From Streptomyces odontomachi (GTDB lineage: Bacteria > Actinomycetota > Actinomycetes > Streptomycetales > Streptomycetaceae): a stretch of 64,000 bases of DNA. Under the pieces are notes generated by a model, which made no database searches, was not told the origin of the DNA, and worked only from the letters and a program-made list of their open reading frames with translations. The position numbers were made by a program, and so were the translations under genes. Position 1 is the stretch's first letter. Every line of letters begins with the position of its first letter. Shown here piece by piece: positions 36,013 to 45,210 of the stretch. The stretch spans positions 248,001 through 312,000 of the forward strand of contig NZ_JAMJWG010000003.1 in assembly GCF_024435355.1 (NCBI RefSeq), in the 5' to 3' direction.

Positions 36013-37692
36013 TCAGGGCGTGCGGCTGGGGATCACGCAGTTCTTCGGTTGCTCCCGGCCGGTGGGCCAGCCGAGGCCGACGAACTTCAGCTTGCCGCGG
36101 CCCTTCTGGCCCGGGTCCAGTTGGACGACGGCGACTGGCTTGTCGTACGCGTTGCCGCCGCTGGTCAGGCATATCAGGCCGCTGGTGCCCTTCACCCGGT
36201 GCCGGGCCTGGAGCGACAGCCACTGGGTGCTGACGTCCTCCCGGCCGGGCACCGCGTCGGCGCCACCCTGCTGCGCCTGGTGCACCGCCTGGCTGATGGT
36301 CACGAGGCCGTCGTACACGAGCATCGTGCGGGAGTCCTCCAGGATCGACCGGGGGTCCTTCGGGTCCGGGTCGAAGCCGAGCTTCACGCCGCTGTTCAGG
36401 GTGCTCGTGATCTGCTGCTCCAGGGCTTCCAGCGCCGCCTTGGGTTCGGTGAGGTACTGCGGGACCTCCTCCTTGGTGGGCTTGCGGTCGTGGTCCTTGT
36501 ACCAGTCGTCGTTCCAGCGGGTCAGCTCGGTGCTCCACGCGTCCGGGTGGGCGGGAGCGGCGTACTCCACCGTCACCTTCGCCGTGCCGTCCGCACCGCG
36601 CAGCGCCGCCCAGTCCTTGTCGCTCATGGACTGCTGGAGGGAGGCGGCGTCGGAACCGCTGATGATGGTGTAGTGCCGCCGGTCGTTGCAGCCCACCTGG
36701 GCGAGCTTGAGCGCGAACAGGCGCAGGTGCAGCGTGCGGCCCGCGAAGTAGACGGTGTCGGCCTCGGAGTCGCAGATGTTGTCGGCCATCCGGGTGAACT
36801 GGTTACCGGTCGAGCCCTCCTCGTCGAGCGCCGGGGACCTGAAGGGCATCGCGTCCGGACCGGCCGGACCCACTTCCTTGATCCCGCTGAAGGCCTTCTT
36901 CAACGACTCGTTGTAGCTGTCCGGGCGTTCGTCGTAGACCAGTACCGTCTTGCGGTCCTCCCGGCCCTGGTCGCCGTTGAAGTCGGCGAGCGCCTGGGCC
37001 GCGTCGTGGTTGGTGGGGATGATCCGGGCCAGGCCGGGGAACCGCGACCTCGTCATGCCGTTCGCCTGGTCCTCGTTCGCGATCCGGTCCCCGCTGATCC
37101 TGGAGGCGAGCACCGGGATCTTGTGGCTGGTCAGACGCTTGACGGCGGCCTCCGTCGCATCGAGGCTGAGGTTGAAGCCGGTGACGGCGCGCAACTGGTC
37201 CTCGGGCGAGTCGGCCATCTGCAACAGGGTGTCCACGACCTTGTCCTGGTGCGCGTAGTTGCGCCCGGGGTTGGCCAGCACCAGCCGGATCCTCGGTGGC
37301 TCACCCTGCCCCTTGTTGGCCTCAAGCTGTCCCAGGTAGGCGCCCACGAGGTCGCTGCGCATCTGCCGGCGCAGCGCCGCGCGGTCCGACTGGAGCGGCA
37401 GCATCATGGCCACGGTGACGTGCGGCTGGTCCTTGATCGCCGCGTTCTGGTCCGCGATGTCCCGGGCCACGTCCTTGATCTCCGGATTGCCGAAGTCGTA
37501 GCCCTCGCCGTTGACACCGATGCACTCGCCGTCGATCCGTTCGATCCCGTCGGTGCAGGTGTCCGGTTCCCGGAAGCCGGACCAGGCGTACCAGCCGCCC
37601 GCGACGATCACGGCCACCGCCGTCGCGCCGAGCAGCACGTACAAGATGCGCTGCCACCTGGGCAATCCCGTTACCCTCTGCCACCAGGGCAT
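36013..37692 (-). CDS. membrane-anchored periplasmic-binding-protein-like receptor
   Basis: A 559-residue protein with one N-terminal transmembrane helix (ILYVLLGATAVAVIVAGGWYAW) and no lipobox. The extracytoplasmic part resembles type I (Leu/Ile/Val-binding or receptor) periplasmic binding domains: VTVAMMLPLQ, LVGAYLGQLEANKG, IRLVLANPG, and later TVYFAGRTLHLRLFALKLAQVGC. No ABC permease is nearby. The start lies five bases behind the stop of the NTPase gene, with GGAGG placed inside the last NTPase codons, so the two are translationally coupled. Likely a fixed ligand sensor rather than a transport protein. Confidence 0.7.
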   Translation of the reverse strand: MPWWQRVTGLPRWQRILYVLLGATAVAVIVAGGWYAWSGFREPDTCTDGIERIDGECIGVNGEGYDFGNPEIKDVARDIADQNAAIKDQPHVTVAMMLPLQSDRAALRRQMRSDLVGAYLGQLEANKGQGEPPRIRLVLANPGRNYAHQDKVVDTLLQMADSPEDQLRAVTGFNLSLDATEAAVKRLTSHKIPVLASRISGDRIANEDQANGMTRSRFPGLARIIPTNHDAAQALADFNGDQGREDRKTVLVYDERPDSYNESLKKAFSGIKEVGPAGPDAMPFRSPALDEEGSTGNQFTRMADNICDSEADTVYFAGRTLHLRLFALKLAQVGCNDRRHYTIISGSDAASLQQSMSDKDWAALRGADGTAKVTVEYAAPAHPDAWSTELTRWNDDWYKDHDRKPTKEEVPQYLTEPKAALEALEQQITSTLNSGVKLGFDPDPKDPRSILEDSRTMLVYDGLVTISQAVHQAQQGGADAVPGREDVSTQWLSLQARHRVKGTSGLICLTSGGNAYDKPVAVVQLDPGQKGRGKLKFVGLGWPTGREQPKNCVIPSRTP

Positions 37693-37697
37693 CCCCG

Positions 37698-39884
37698 TTA
37701 CCTCCTTCGCCCGAGCTGTTCGGTGCAGGTACAACGCAGCAACGGCTGGTCGTTCTCGGCCAGGCCGCTCCAGTCCGTGGCCGTCTGGCTGAGCTGTCCC
37801 GCGCCGTCGAACTCCATGATCGAAAGACGCTCCAGCAGCTTGTCCAACGTGCGGGCCATCTCCTTCCCCGTCGGCCTGGTCCGCTCCTCGCACAGCCACA
37901 CCGCGTGCAGCAGCTGGTCGACGGTGCGGCGCAGCGCCGGTCCGTCCACCGCGACCAGGCCCTGGGCACGCTCCCGCCGGGCGTCCACACCGCCCGGATA
38001 GGGCGCCTGGGCGATCTCCAGCAGCTCGGCGCACCATTCCCGGGGCCGCCCGGGCAGCGTGGCGGCGAGATGGCTGACCACGTCGTCCACACCGCCGGAC
38101 ACCAGGTGGTGGTTCATCCGGTGCGCCGTGACCGAACGGAACGCCCGGTCGCCCGGCGCCGCCTCCCCCGCCGCCGCGGGTCCCGCCGCCGCGGGTCCCG
38201 CGTAGTGGTCCCGCAACAGGTGGTGGTCGGCGTACCAGGCGGCGCCTGCGGGGCGCAGCCCGTACAGCCGGTGCAGCAGTACCTGGCGCAGCCCGAAGTC
38301 GCCGATGAAGTGCCGTTGGCAGCCGGGCCACCCGGTGTCGCGCAGCAGCTGGGACACATGGCGCGCCGTCAGGCGGTGCACGCGGCCCGACTGGTGGTGG
38401 CGGAGCAGGACGTCCGCGCACTCCTCGTCGTGCGCCACCGACAGATGGGCGAGCAGGTCGAGCCACTGGTCGTGGTGCTCGCTCGGCAACCGCACCGGCA
38501 GTTGCTCCAGCACCAGCTCCCGCAGCAGCACGTCCGCCACCGGTTGCTCGGGGTCGCCGTCGCCCGAGATCCGCAGGGGGGCGTCCAGGATGTCGCGGTC
38601 ATTGGCGTCCGCCGGCATCCGGAAGGCGGCGACCGCGGCGGCCAGCCGGATCGCCGTGTGCGGTCGTCCGCCGCTCAGCCGTGCCACGGCGGCGTCGATG
38701 CGGCGGCGGTTCGCGCCGCCCTCCGGCTCCGCGCGCCGCTGCCTGCGTTCGGTCTCGTGGCGCAGCTGGTCGCCGCCCAGCAGCGGCATGCGCAGCAGGA
38801 GCACCCCGTCGGCCAGCGAGGCGTGGTCCGCGTCGGCGCCGGTGCGCCGGGTCCAGTCGGGCGGGCCGCCGTCGGCGGGCCGGAACTCGACCGGCGGCAC
38901 CACGTCCTGGGACGGCAGGCCGCCGTGCAGGAAGGCCCCACCGTCCGCCCGGCGTGCGGTGCCCACGATCACCACGCGGTCGCGCTGCCCGCCTCGGCGG
39001 TCGGTCAGGACGGCACGCAGCAGTTGCTCCCCCAGGGGCAACTCGGCCTGGTCCAGCAGCAGCGCCGGACGGCCGACCCGGCGCAGCCAGCCGGACGTCG
39101 AGGCGTACGCCGCCTCCAGGTCCTCGCGCAGCACCCGGAAGAGGAAGCCCTCCGCCAGCTCCCGGTCCTCGCCACCGGCCTGGAAGTCGGCGGCGAGATT
39201 GCGCAACCCGAACTTGGGCTGGCCGGCCGCGCCCGGATACGCACCGTAGATCCGCTCCAGTTCCGCCTCGCCCCGCGGCGCCAGACGCTCGAAGAGGGCT
39301 TCCACCAGGGCGTTGCCCACCGCCGCCGAATACGGGTCGAATATCTGCCCGGACACCGCTCCCAGCAGGTTCCGGATGCTCCCGCGGAGCACACCTCGCC
39401 AGAAGTCACCTGCTCCCAGGCCGCGGAAGCGCCGCTTCTGGGGCAGTTGCTCGTACCGTTCCACCTCTGTCGTGACGGCCTCCGGGGTGCCGCCGGTGGC
39501 GCCGGTCGCGATCATCGCCAGGCCGGCGAACAGCCGCGGAAAGGCGAACGGGCCGCCGGTGCCCTGCCAGCTGCTCAGCAGCTGGGCGACCTCGACCAGG
39601 GCCTCTGTGGTGGCCGAGCGGGCGCCCGGCTCCGACTGCGCATGCTCCTCGTACCGCGCCAGGCCGCAGTGCAGGTAGATCACCGGCACCTGGGTGGCGA
39701 ACCGGTCGCGCACCGCCCGCAGAAGCCTGCCCTTGCCCATGCCCGGGCCGCCGGTGAGCAGCACCACGGGAAGGTCGGGCCCGTACAGCAGCTCCCGACC
39801 GGCGCCCGACGGCGACCGTCCGAGCAGGCGGGCGAAGAAGCCCTCCTCGCTGAGGAGTTTCTCGAACCCGAGATCTTCACACAC
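37698..39884 (-). CDS. P-loop NTPase, STAND-like, coupled to the binding-protein-like receptor
   Basis: A 728-residue cytoplasmic protein. Walker A is GGPGMGKGRLLRA at about residue 45, preceded by a leader that includes LLYGPDLPVVLLTG. A Walker B-like PALLLDQAELP lies near 285, and VVIVGTARRADG resembles a sensor segment. The second half is helical without recognised repeats, ending in a Cys/Thr tail. This layout suits a STAND or AAA-type switch ATPase, but I recognise no named family. GTG at 39884 follows GGGGGATCC. The upstream 300 bp contain only short GGTGACC repeats near 39922-39948. Confidence 0.7.
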   Translation of the reverse strand: MCEDLGFEKLLSEEGFFARLLGRSPSGAGRELLYGPDLPVVLLTGGPGMGKGRLLRAVRDRFATQVPVIYLHCGLARYEEHAQSEPGARSATTEALVEVAQLLSSWQGTGGPFAFPRLFAGLAMIATGATGGTPEAVTTEVERYEQLPQKRRFRGLGAGDFWRGVLRGSIRNLLGAVSGQIFDPYSAAVGNALVEALFERLAPRGEAELERIYGAYPGAAGQPKFGLRNLAADFQAGGEDRELAEGFLFRVLREDLEAAYASTSGWLRRVGRPALLLDQAELPLGEQLLRAVLTDRRGGQRDRVVIVGTARRADGGAFLHGGLPSQDVVPPVEFRPADGGPPDWTRRTGADADHASLADGVLLLRMPLLGGDQLRHETERRQRRAEPEGGANRRRIDAAVARLSGGRPHTAIRLAAAVAAFRMPADANDRDILDAPLRISGDGDPEQPVADVLLRELVLEQLPVRLPSEHHDQWLDLLAHLSVAHDEECADVLLRHHQSGRVHRLTARHVSQLLRDTGWPGCQRHFIGDFGLRQVLLHRLYGLRPAGAAWYADHHLLRDHYAGPAAAGPAAAGEAAPGDRAFRSVTAHRMNHHLVSGGVDDVVSHLAATLPGRPREWCAELLEIAQAPYPGGVDARRERAQGLVAVDGPALRRTVDQLLHAVWLCEERTRPTGKEMARTLDKLLERLSIMEFDGAGQLSQTATDWSGLAENDQPLLRCTCTEQLGRRR

Positions 39885-40188
39885 GGATCCCCCACGGAGT
39901 GCTCTCCCGCCCGAACACGAGCGACCGGTGACCGGTGACCAGTGACCGTCGACCGATCCGCCGGCAAAGAAGCAGTGGAAATCGAATTCTCCCGTACGTC
40001 AACGAAGCGTACATGGGAGGGAGTTGACGAATGGTGACGAATGGTGAGTGTGCTGGTGCGCGGAGTGACGCCGGCTGCGATCCGAGGCGGCGCGGCCGGC
40101 TCGCCCCCCGTACCCTCGCCCGGCCGGCCGGGGAGGCCTCCCGAGAACGCCTTCGCGGCGCCGCCACCCGGCCGGATAGGTTGGGCCG

Positions 40189-40734
40189 ATGTCGACGCTG
40201 CCAGTGATCCTTCTGCTGTCGGGGAGCCTGCGGGCCGGCTCCACCAACGAGGCCGTGCTGCGCACCGCCCGGGCCGTGGCACGTGACCTCGGGGTACGCA
40301 CCCTCTTCTATCCGGGTCTGGCCGACCTTCCGCACTTCAACCCCGACGACGACACCGACCCGTTGCCGGCCGAGGTGGCCGGACTGCGAGGGGCGATCGC
40401 GCGGGCGACGGGGGTCCTGGTCTGCACCCCGGAGTACGCCGGCACGCTGCCGGGCTCGTTCAAGAACCTGCTGGACTGGACGGTCGGCGGCACCGAGATC
40501 TGCGACAAGCCGGTGGGCTGGGTCACCGCGGCGGCCCCGGGGCGCGGCCAGGGCGCGGAGGACACCTTGCGGACGGTACTGGGCTACACCGGCGCCGCCG
40601 TCACGGAGGCGGCCTGCGTACGGATCCCCGTGCAGCAGGCCATGATCGGTTCGGACGGGCTCGTCGACGATCCCGACGTGCGCCGGCGACTCGGTGAGGT
40701 GCTCAGGACGTTGACGGCTCAGGAGGGTCGGTAA
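40189..40734 (+). CDS. NADPH-dependent FMN reductase family protein
   Basis: A 181-residue flavodoxin-like reductase: PVILLLSGSLRAGSTNEAVLRTA is the FMN phosphate-binding loop, VLVCTPEYAGTLPGSFKNLLDWT the second FMN motif. It probably reduces FMN or quinones with NAD(P)H. Its last 16 bp overlap the stop end of the convergent XRE regulator gene. Confidence 0.92.
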   Translation: MSTLPVILLLSGSLRAGSTNEAVLRTARAVARDLGVRTLFYPGLADLPHFNPDDDTDPLPAEVAGLRGAIARATGVLVCTPEYAGTLPGSFKNLLDWTVGGTEICDKPVGWVTAAAPGRGQGAEDTLRTVLGYTGAAVTEAACVRIPVQQAMIGSDGLVDDPDVRRRLGEVLRTLTAQEGR

Positions 40735-41321
40735 CGGGCCCTGACATGGAACCGTTCGCCCTGGGGCCCGAGGATGCTGAGGAACTCCACCGGCCGGGCG
40801 TCGGCGTTGCCGAACCAGTGCGGGAGATGGGTGTCGAACTCGGCGACCTCACCGGCACCGAGGACGAGGTCCCGGTCACCGAGGACGAGGCGGAGCCGGC
40901 CGTTGAGGACGTAGAGCCAGTGGTACCCCTCGTGCGAACGGGGGTCGGGATCGCGGTCCCGATCGGTGAGGCCCGCGGGGAGGATGTGCTTGAACGCCTG
41001 GAGCCCGCCGGGTTTGCGGGTCAGCGGGATGACGGTCATGCCGTGCCGGGTGATCGGCTGGGGGTACACCCGGGGGTCCCCGCTGGCCGGAGCCCCGACG
41101 AGTTCGTCGAGCGGCATCTGGTAGGCCCTGGCCAGCGGCAACAGCAGTTCGAGGCCCGGTTTGCGGTGCCCGGACTCCAGCCGGGACAGCGTGCTAACCG
41201 GAATGCCGGTGGTCTCCGACAGGGCGGTCAGGGTGACGGAGCGGCGGTGCCGTAGCTCACGCAGCCGTGGTCCGACCGCGGCCAGCACGGCGTCGAAGTC
41301 GTCCCTCATGCCGTCCCTCAT
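40719..41321 (-). CDS. XRE-family regulator with C-terminal cupin domain
   Basis: A 200-residue protein: helix-turn-helix LRELRHRRSVTLTALSETTGIPVSTLSRLESGHRKPGLELLLPLARAY, then a cupin fold (GYHWLYVLNGRLRLVLGDRDLVLGAGEVAEFDTHLPHWF) that binds a small molecule or metal. This architecture controls small metabolic or detoxification genes; the target here is unknown. The ATG at 41321 sits at the end of a tandem repeat whose units contain AGGAAGGG; an in-frame ATG at 41309 is an alternative. Confidence 0.92.
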   Translation of the reverse strand: MRDGMRDDFDAVLAAVGPRLRELRHRRSVTLTALSETTGIPVSTLSRLESGHRKPGLELLLPLARAYQMPLDELVGAPASGDPRVYPQPITRHGMTVIPLTRKPGGLQAFKHILPAGLTDRDRDPDPRSHEGYHWLYVLNGRLRLVLGDRDLVLGAGEVAEFDTHLPHWFGNADARPVEFLSILGPQGERFHVRARYRPS

Positions 41322-41484
41322 CCCTTCCTCTCCTCATCCCTTCCTCTCCTCATCCCTTCCTCTCCTCATGGGGGCCTCAGCCTCACGCCTTCCGCCCGCC
41401 TTTCCCCTGCCTTCCCCCTGCCTTCCCCCTGGCTTCCTCCTGCCTTCACTGTGCGCGCGCTTCCTCCTGCCTTCACTGTGCGCG
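41318..41484. repeat. tandem repeats between the XRE-cupin and methyltransferase genes
   Basis: Three perfect 16-bp units TCATCCCTTCCTCTCC occupy 41318-41365. On the minus strand each contains GGAGAGGAAGGGATGA, a Shine-Dalgarno-like sequence next to ATG. A 27-bp-spaced duplicate of CTTCCTCCTGCCTTCACTG is at 41433-41484. Beyond it a palindrome CAAAGAACTTTG at 41501-41512 may be an operator of the regulator. Confidence 0.8.
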
Positions 41485-41622
41485 GGTTTTGCAGTTTCCG
41501 CAAAGAACTTTGTCGGCTCGGTGGGGGTGCGGGCAGGTTGGTCGCGCAGGGCCACGAGGCGCCGGCTACGAGGACGTCGGCGCCGGTCACGGGCCACCCA
41601 GTCAGGGAGAGGACGGCGGACA

Positions 41623-42237
41623 GTGGACGCTCAGTTCTGGAACGAGTTGTACGGCGGCCGGGAGCAGCTCTGGAGCGGCGCGCCCAACGGGGTGCTCGTC
41701 ACCGAGGTCACCGGCCTGCCACCGGGCCGGGCCCTCGACGTGGGATGCGGTGAGGGCGGCGACGCGCTCTGGCTGGCCCGCCGGGGCTGGCAGGTCACCG
41801 CGATCGACATCTCGTCGATCGCCCTGGAACGCGCCGCCGCGGCGACCGGGGCTCTCACGGACCGCGTGACGTGGTCGCACACCGACCTGACCAGCGCGCC
41901 ACCACCCGCCGGCCCGTTCGACCTGGTGTCCGCCCAGTACTTCCCGCTCCCGCACCAGCCGGACCACACCGCGCTGCGCGGACTGCTGGACGCCGTCGCA
42001 CCCGGCGGCACCCTGCTGTTCGCCGGCCATGACCCGGCCGAGTTCCCGCCGGACGACGAGCACGGCTTCCACCCCGACGACTTCTACCAGCCCGCGGACG
42101 TCGCCAAGCTCCTCGACGAGAGCTGGACCGTCCTGGTCGACGAGACCCGCCCGCGCACCGCACCCGCACCGCCCGGCACCCACCACACCCGCGACGTCGT
42201 CCTGCGGGCGCGGCGCGGAAGCGGATCCGGATCCTGA
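41623..42237 (+). CDS. class I SAM-dependent methyltransferase
   Basis: A 204-residue Rossmann methyltransferase: motif I ALDVGCGEGGDALWLA, acidic loop VTAIDISSIALERA, then FDLVSAQYFPLP and GGTLLFAGHDPA. It resembles the short TehB/thiopurine-like group; substrate unknown. The C-terminus (RRGSGSGS) runs into a 12-bp tandem repeat CCGGATCCTGAC spanning 42223-42266, which includes the stop codon. Confidence 0.9.
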   Translation: MDAQFWNELYGGREQLWSGAPNGVLVTEVTGLPPGRALDVGCGEGGDALWLARRGWQVTAIDISSIALERAAAATGALTDRVTWSHTDLTSAPPPAGPFDLVSAQYFPLPHQPDHTALRGLLDAVAPGGTLLFAGHDPAEFPPDDEHGFHPDDFYQPADVAKLLDESWTVLVDETRPRTAPAPPGTHHTRDVVLRARRGSGSGS

Positions 42238-42297
42238 TCCGGATCCTGACCCGGATCCTGACCCGGCCCGATGACCGAGTCGGCTCCCGTCACCGCC

Positions 42298-43803
42298 TCA
42301 TCCGCCGTGCGTGCTGCCGCTCCGGTACTGCGTGTACGTGTAGGGGTTGTCCAGCACCTTCGTCTCGGGTACGTCCGGGTTCATGCCGCGCTGCCAGGCG
42401 TCCTCGCCCAGCTGGGACCGGAGGTGGTCCACGGTCCCGTCGACCGTGCGGCGCAGCGCGGCCAGGTCCACGTCGACCAGGCGGCCGTCCCGCTTCACGA
42501 TCCGGCCGTTCACCAGCACGGTGTGGACGTCCCCGCGCTGCGCCTGGAAGGCGACGTGCCCATACGGGTTGAGCAGCGGGAACGACACGGGTGACGCGTC
42601 GTTCTTGATGAGGACGAGGTCGGCCTTCTTGCCGGGCTCGATGCTGCCGAGGTCGGCCTCGCGGCCCAGCGCGCGGGCGCCGCCGCGGGTGGCCCACTCC
42701 ACGACCTGGTCGGCGCGGAGGGCGGCATGGGTGACCGTCTCACCGCTGGCGTGGGCCTGAAGATGCTCGCGCGAGCGGTCCGCGCCGAGGGTGGTGCGCA
42801 TCGCGGAGAAGAGGTCGCCGCTCCACCAGACCGAGGTGTCCATGGAGAGCGAGACGGGGATGCCGTGCGCCCGGAGCGTCCAGGTGGGCGGGTAGCCCTG
42901 GCCCGCGCTCTGCTCGCTCTCGGTGGAGACGGAGACGGAGCCGCCGGTCGCCGCGATGCGATGGTAGGAGTCGGCGGACAGCGACGCACCGTGCACGTAG
43001 ACGGTTTCGGGGGTCATGAACCCGTGCTCGTGCATGAGCCGTATGCCGTCGTCGCCGGTCGCGCCCCACACGCCGGCATGTGTGGTGACCGGCACGCCGA
43101 GTTCGCGGGCGACCTCGAACGCGGGCCGCTCGGGGAAGGATGGATCGCCGGTGACGTCGAAGGCGATCTGGAAGCCCAGCATGTCGCGGTCGTCCGGGAT
43201 GCGGCGGGCGACGAAGTCGCGGAACTCGGGGGTGCCCGTCCATGCGGCGGGCGCGTCCTGGATGTTGCCGTAGGCGAGCACGAACCGGCCGGGCACCGCT
43301 TGGAGGGCGTCGACGGCGGCGTCCGCGTGCTGCGGCGTCTGGAGGCCGTGCGACCAGTCGACGGTGGTGGTGACGCCGGCGTCGAGCGCTTCCCAGGCGG
43401 CGAGCAGGTTGCCCGCGTGGATGTCCTGCGGGCGGAAGACCTTCCCCCACTCCAGGTAGTACCAGACGAAGTACTGCGTCAACGTCCAGTCGGCGCCGTA
43501 GCCGCGCATGGCCGTCTGCCACATGTGCCGATGGGTGTCGATCATCCCGGGCATGACGATGCCGCCGCGCGCGTCGATCTCGACGGTGCCGTCCGGCACG
43601 GACAGGCCGGGGCCGACGGCGGCGATACGGTCACCGACGACCAGGACGTCACAGCCGTCACCACCATCTCGACCGTCACCACCATCGCGGCTGCCACCAC
43701 CATCGCGGCCGGTGTGCACCTGCCGGGTGGCGTCGACCGTCAGGACGGTGCCGCCCCGCAGGACGATCGGGCGGCCCGCAGTGTCGTGGGTGGGCTGGGT
43801 CAT
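42298..43803 (-). CDS. amidohydrolase family protein (cytosine deaminase / chlorohydrolase type)
   Basis: A 501-residue metal-dependent hydrolase. Metal ligands are visible in MIDTHRHMWQT, a later VTTHAGVWG and VYVHGASL, and Asp in LSMDTSVWWSG. The C-terminal ADLGSIEPGKKADLVLIK closes the composite beta-sandwich, as in the SsnA/AtzA-like group. A low-complexity Gly/Asp/Arg insert near residue 35-50 is unusual. Divergent from the IclR gene, with a box shared with the CoA-transferase promoter, so it likely belongs to the same regulon and may open or deaminate a substrate of the pathway. Confidence 0.85.
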   Translation of the reverse strand: MTQPTHDTAGRPIVLRGGTVLTVDATRQVHTGRDGGGSRDGGDGRDGGDGCDVLVVGDRIAAVGPGLSVPDGTVEIDARGGIVMPGMIDTHRHMWQTAMRGYGADWTLTQYFVWYYLEWGKVFRPQDIHAGNLLAAWEALDAGVTTTVDWSHGLQTPQHADAAVDALQAVPGRFVLAYGNIQDAPAAWTGTPEFRDFVARRIPDDRDMLGFQIAFDVTGDPSFPERPAFEVARELGVPVTTHAGVWGATGDDGIRLMHEHGFMTPETVYVHGASLSADSYHRIAATGGSVSVSTESEQSAGQGYPPTWTLRAHGIPVSLSMDTSVWWSGDLFSAMRTTLGADRSREHLQAHASGETVTHAALRADQVVEWATRGGARALGREADLGSIEPGKKADLVLIKNDASPVSFPLLNPYGHVAFQAQRGDVHTVLVNGRIVKRDGRLVDVDLAALRRTVDGTVDHLRSQLGEDAWQRGMNPDVPETKVLDNPYTYTQYRSGSTHGG

Positions 43804-43918
43804 CGCCTCACGCTCCTTCGCGCATGCGTGCCGTGCTGTGCCGTCCGTGCTGGCCGTGCCGTTCCGTGCCGTTCCCTGTTGCTTCGTGCTCTTCCCGCCC
43901 CCGGCCGCTGCGTACAAC

Positions 43919-43935
43919 TGTCCGCTCTACGGACA
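43919..43935. promoter_or_regulatory. IclR-type box between amidohydrolase and IclR genes
   Basis: TGTCCG-CTCTA-CGGACA is a 17-bp palindrome. The same sequence with one substitution in the right arm occurs upstream of the CoA-transferase gene at 45211-45226. The rest of the 336-bp divergent gap contains GTGCCGTTCC-type short repeats. Confidence 0.65.
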
Positions 43936-44139
43936 AATCCGGGTTGCGGACACCCTGGCGCAGGCCGTCTTCGGTGTCAATGCGGCGTCGGTCCCCGTGT
44001 GCGGCGGTCTGCGCCCGGTGTCGTCCGCCCCGCGGACAGCGGCCGTTACGCTTCGGGTGAGGCCCGGGGAACGCCGGGCGGAGCCGGTGGCGGGAAGCCG
44101 GGTGGTCCCGGTGCGGCCGGGTTGCGAGGAGGTCGTCTC

Positions 44140-44940
44140 ATGCCACGTGCGGGAACCGGTCCCGACTTCATCGAAGCGCTGGCGCGCGGCCTCGAGGTCA
44201 TCACGGCGTTCCGGCCGAACCAGCCGACGATGACCCTCGCCGAGGTCGCCGCCGCCACCTCGCTCGCCCGCCCCACCGCACGCCGCATCCTGCTCACCCT
44301 GGAGGAGCTGGGGTACGTGCGCACCGTCGAGCGCGGCTTCTCGCTGACCCCGCGGGTCCTCGAACTCGGCGTGGCGTACGTGCGCTCCATGGGGCTGTGG
44401 GACGTCGCCCGGCCGCACCTGGAGCGCCTGGTCGCGCGCACCCATGAGTCCTGCTCGATCGCACAGCTGGACGGTGCGGACATCGTCTACGTGGCCCGCG
44501 TGTCGGTGCCGAAGATCGTGTCGCTCGCCGTGCAGATCGGCACCCGCTTCCCGGCGCTGGCGACCTCCCTGGGGAAGGTCCAGCTCGCGGCGTTGCCGCC
44601 CGACGAGGTGGCCGCGGTGCTGGCCCAGCCGTCCCGTTCCGGCCTGGTGGCCCGCTGGCAGCCCGACACGGCCGAACGGGACGCCGAGCTGCGGGACGTA
44701 CGGGCGCGCGGTTGGGCGCTGACCGACGAGCAGCTCGCCCTGGGCATCCGCTCGGTCGCCGCACCGCTGCGGGACGGCGCCGGCCGCGTGATCGCCGGGA
44801 TCAACGTCAACTGCCATGCCGCGGAGACGTCGGTGGAGTACCTGATCGAGCACCACCTGCCGCTGCTGCTCCAGACCGCGGGCGACATCAGCGCGGACTT
44901 CGCCCGAGTCCAGGACGTCCCGCACGTGACGGTGCCCTGA
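44140..44940 (+). CDS. IclR family transcriptional regulator
   Basis: A 266-residue regulator: winged helix (MTLAEVAAATSLARPTARRILLTLEELGYV) and C-terminal effector domain (TSLGKVQLAALPPDEV, ALGIRSVAAPLRDGAGRVIAGINVN) of the PcaR/PobR type common in aromatic catabolism. It sits between the amidohydrolase and the CoA-transferase/dioxygenase operon. ATG at 44140 follows GAGGAGG. Confidence 0.94.
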   Translation: MPRAGTGPDFIEALARGLEVITAFRPNQPTMTLAEVAAATSLARPTARRILLTLEELGYVRTVERGFSLTPRVLELGVAYVRSMGLWDVARPHLERLVARTHESCSIAQLDGADIVYVARVSVPKIVSLAVQIGTRFPALATSLGKVQLAALPPDEVAAVLAQPSRSGLVARWQPDTAERDAELRDVRARGWALTDEQLALGIRSVAAPLRDGAGRVIAGINVNCHAAETSVEYLIEHHLPLLLQTAGDISADFARVQDVPHVTVP

Positions 44941-44961
44941 GCCGCGCCGAAAGGCGCAAAA

Positions 44962-45130
44962 AAGGGGCGCGGGGAACTGCACGACCAGCCCCCACCGGCA
45001 TGGGGGTACCACCCGCTCGAGCGAAGCCGAGAGTGGGGGAAGTCCGGACACGACAGAAACAGCCCCTTTCGGCCGGTGGCGACCTGCAAGGTCACATCGT
45101 GGCCGGGCGTGCAGTTCCCCGCGCCCCTTC
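44962..45130. repeat. inverted-repeat intergenic element, copy 2, with inserted palindrome
   Basis: The ends AAAGGGGCGCGGGGAACTGC and GCAGTTCCCCGCGCCCCTT pair. The interior GACACGACAGAAACAGCCCC is the reverse complement of the interior of the copy at 4870-5000, so this copy is inverted. Near 45000-45042 it has an extra palindromic block (TGGGGGTACCACCC...GAGAGTGGGGGAAG) absent from copy 1. Confidence 0.75.
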
Positions 45131-45210
45131 AAGCAAGGCCGCCTTCGGCGACCCTTGACCGCCGAAGGTGCCGGCGGCAGACTCGCCGCAGCGACGAGGT
45201 ACGGACAGAA

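Noticed and set aside
37905..39938. Open frame of 677 codons opposite the NTPase gene
   Set aside because: Codon bias and the Walker motif favour the minus-strand gene; the plus frame is low-complexity Arg/Gly/Val.
42727..44940. 737-codon gene ending with the IclR domain
   Set aside because: The first 470 codons are antisense to the amidohydrolase; GAGGAGG places the real start at 44140.
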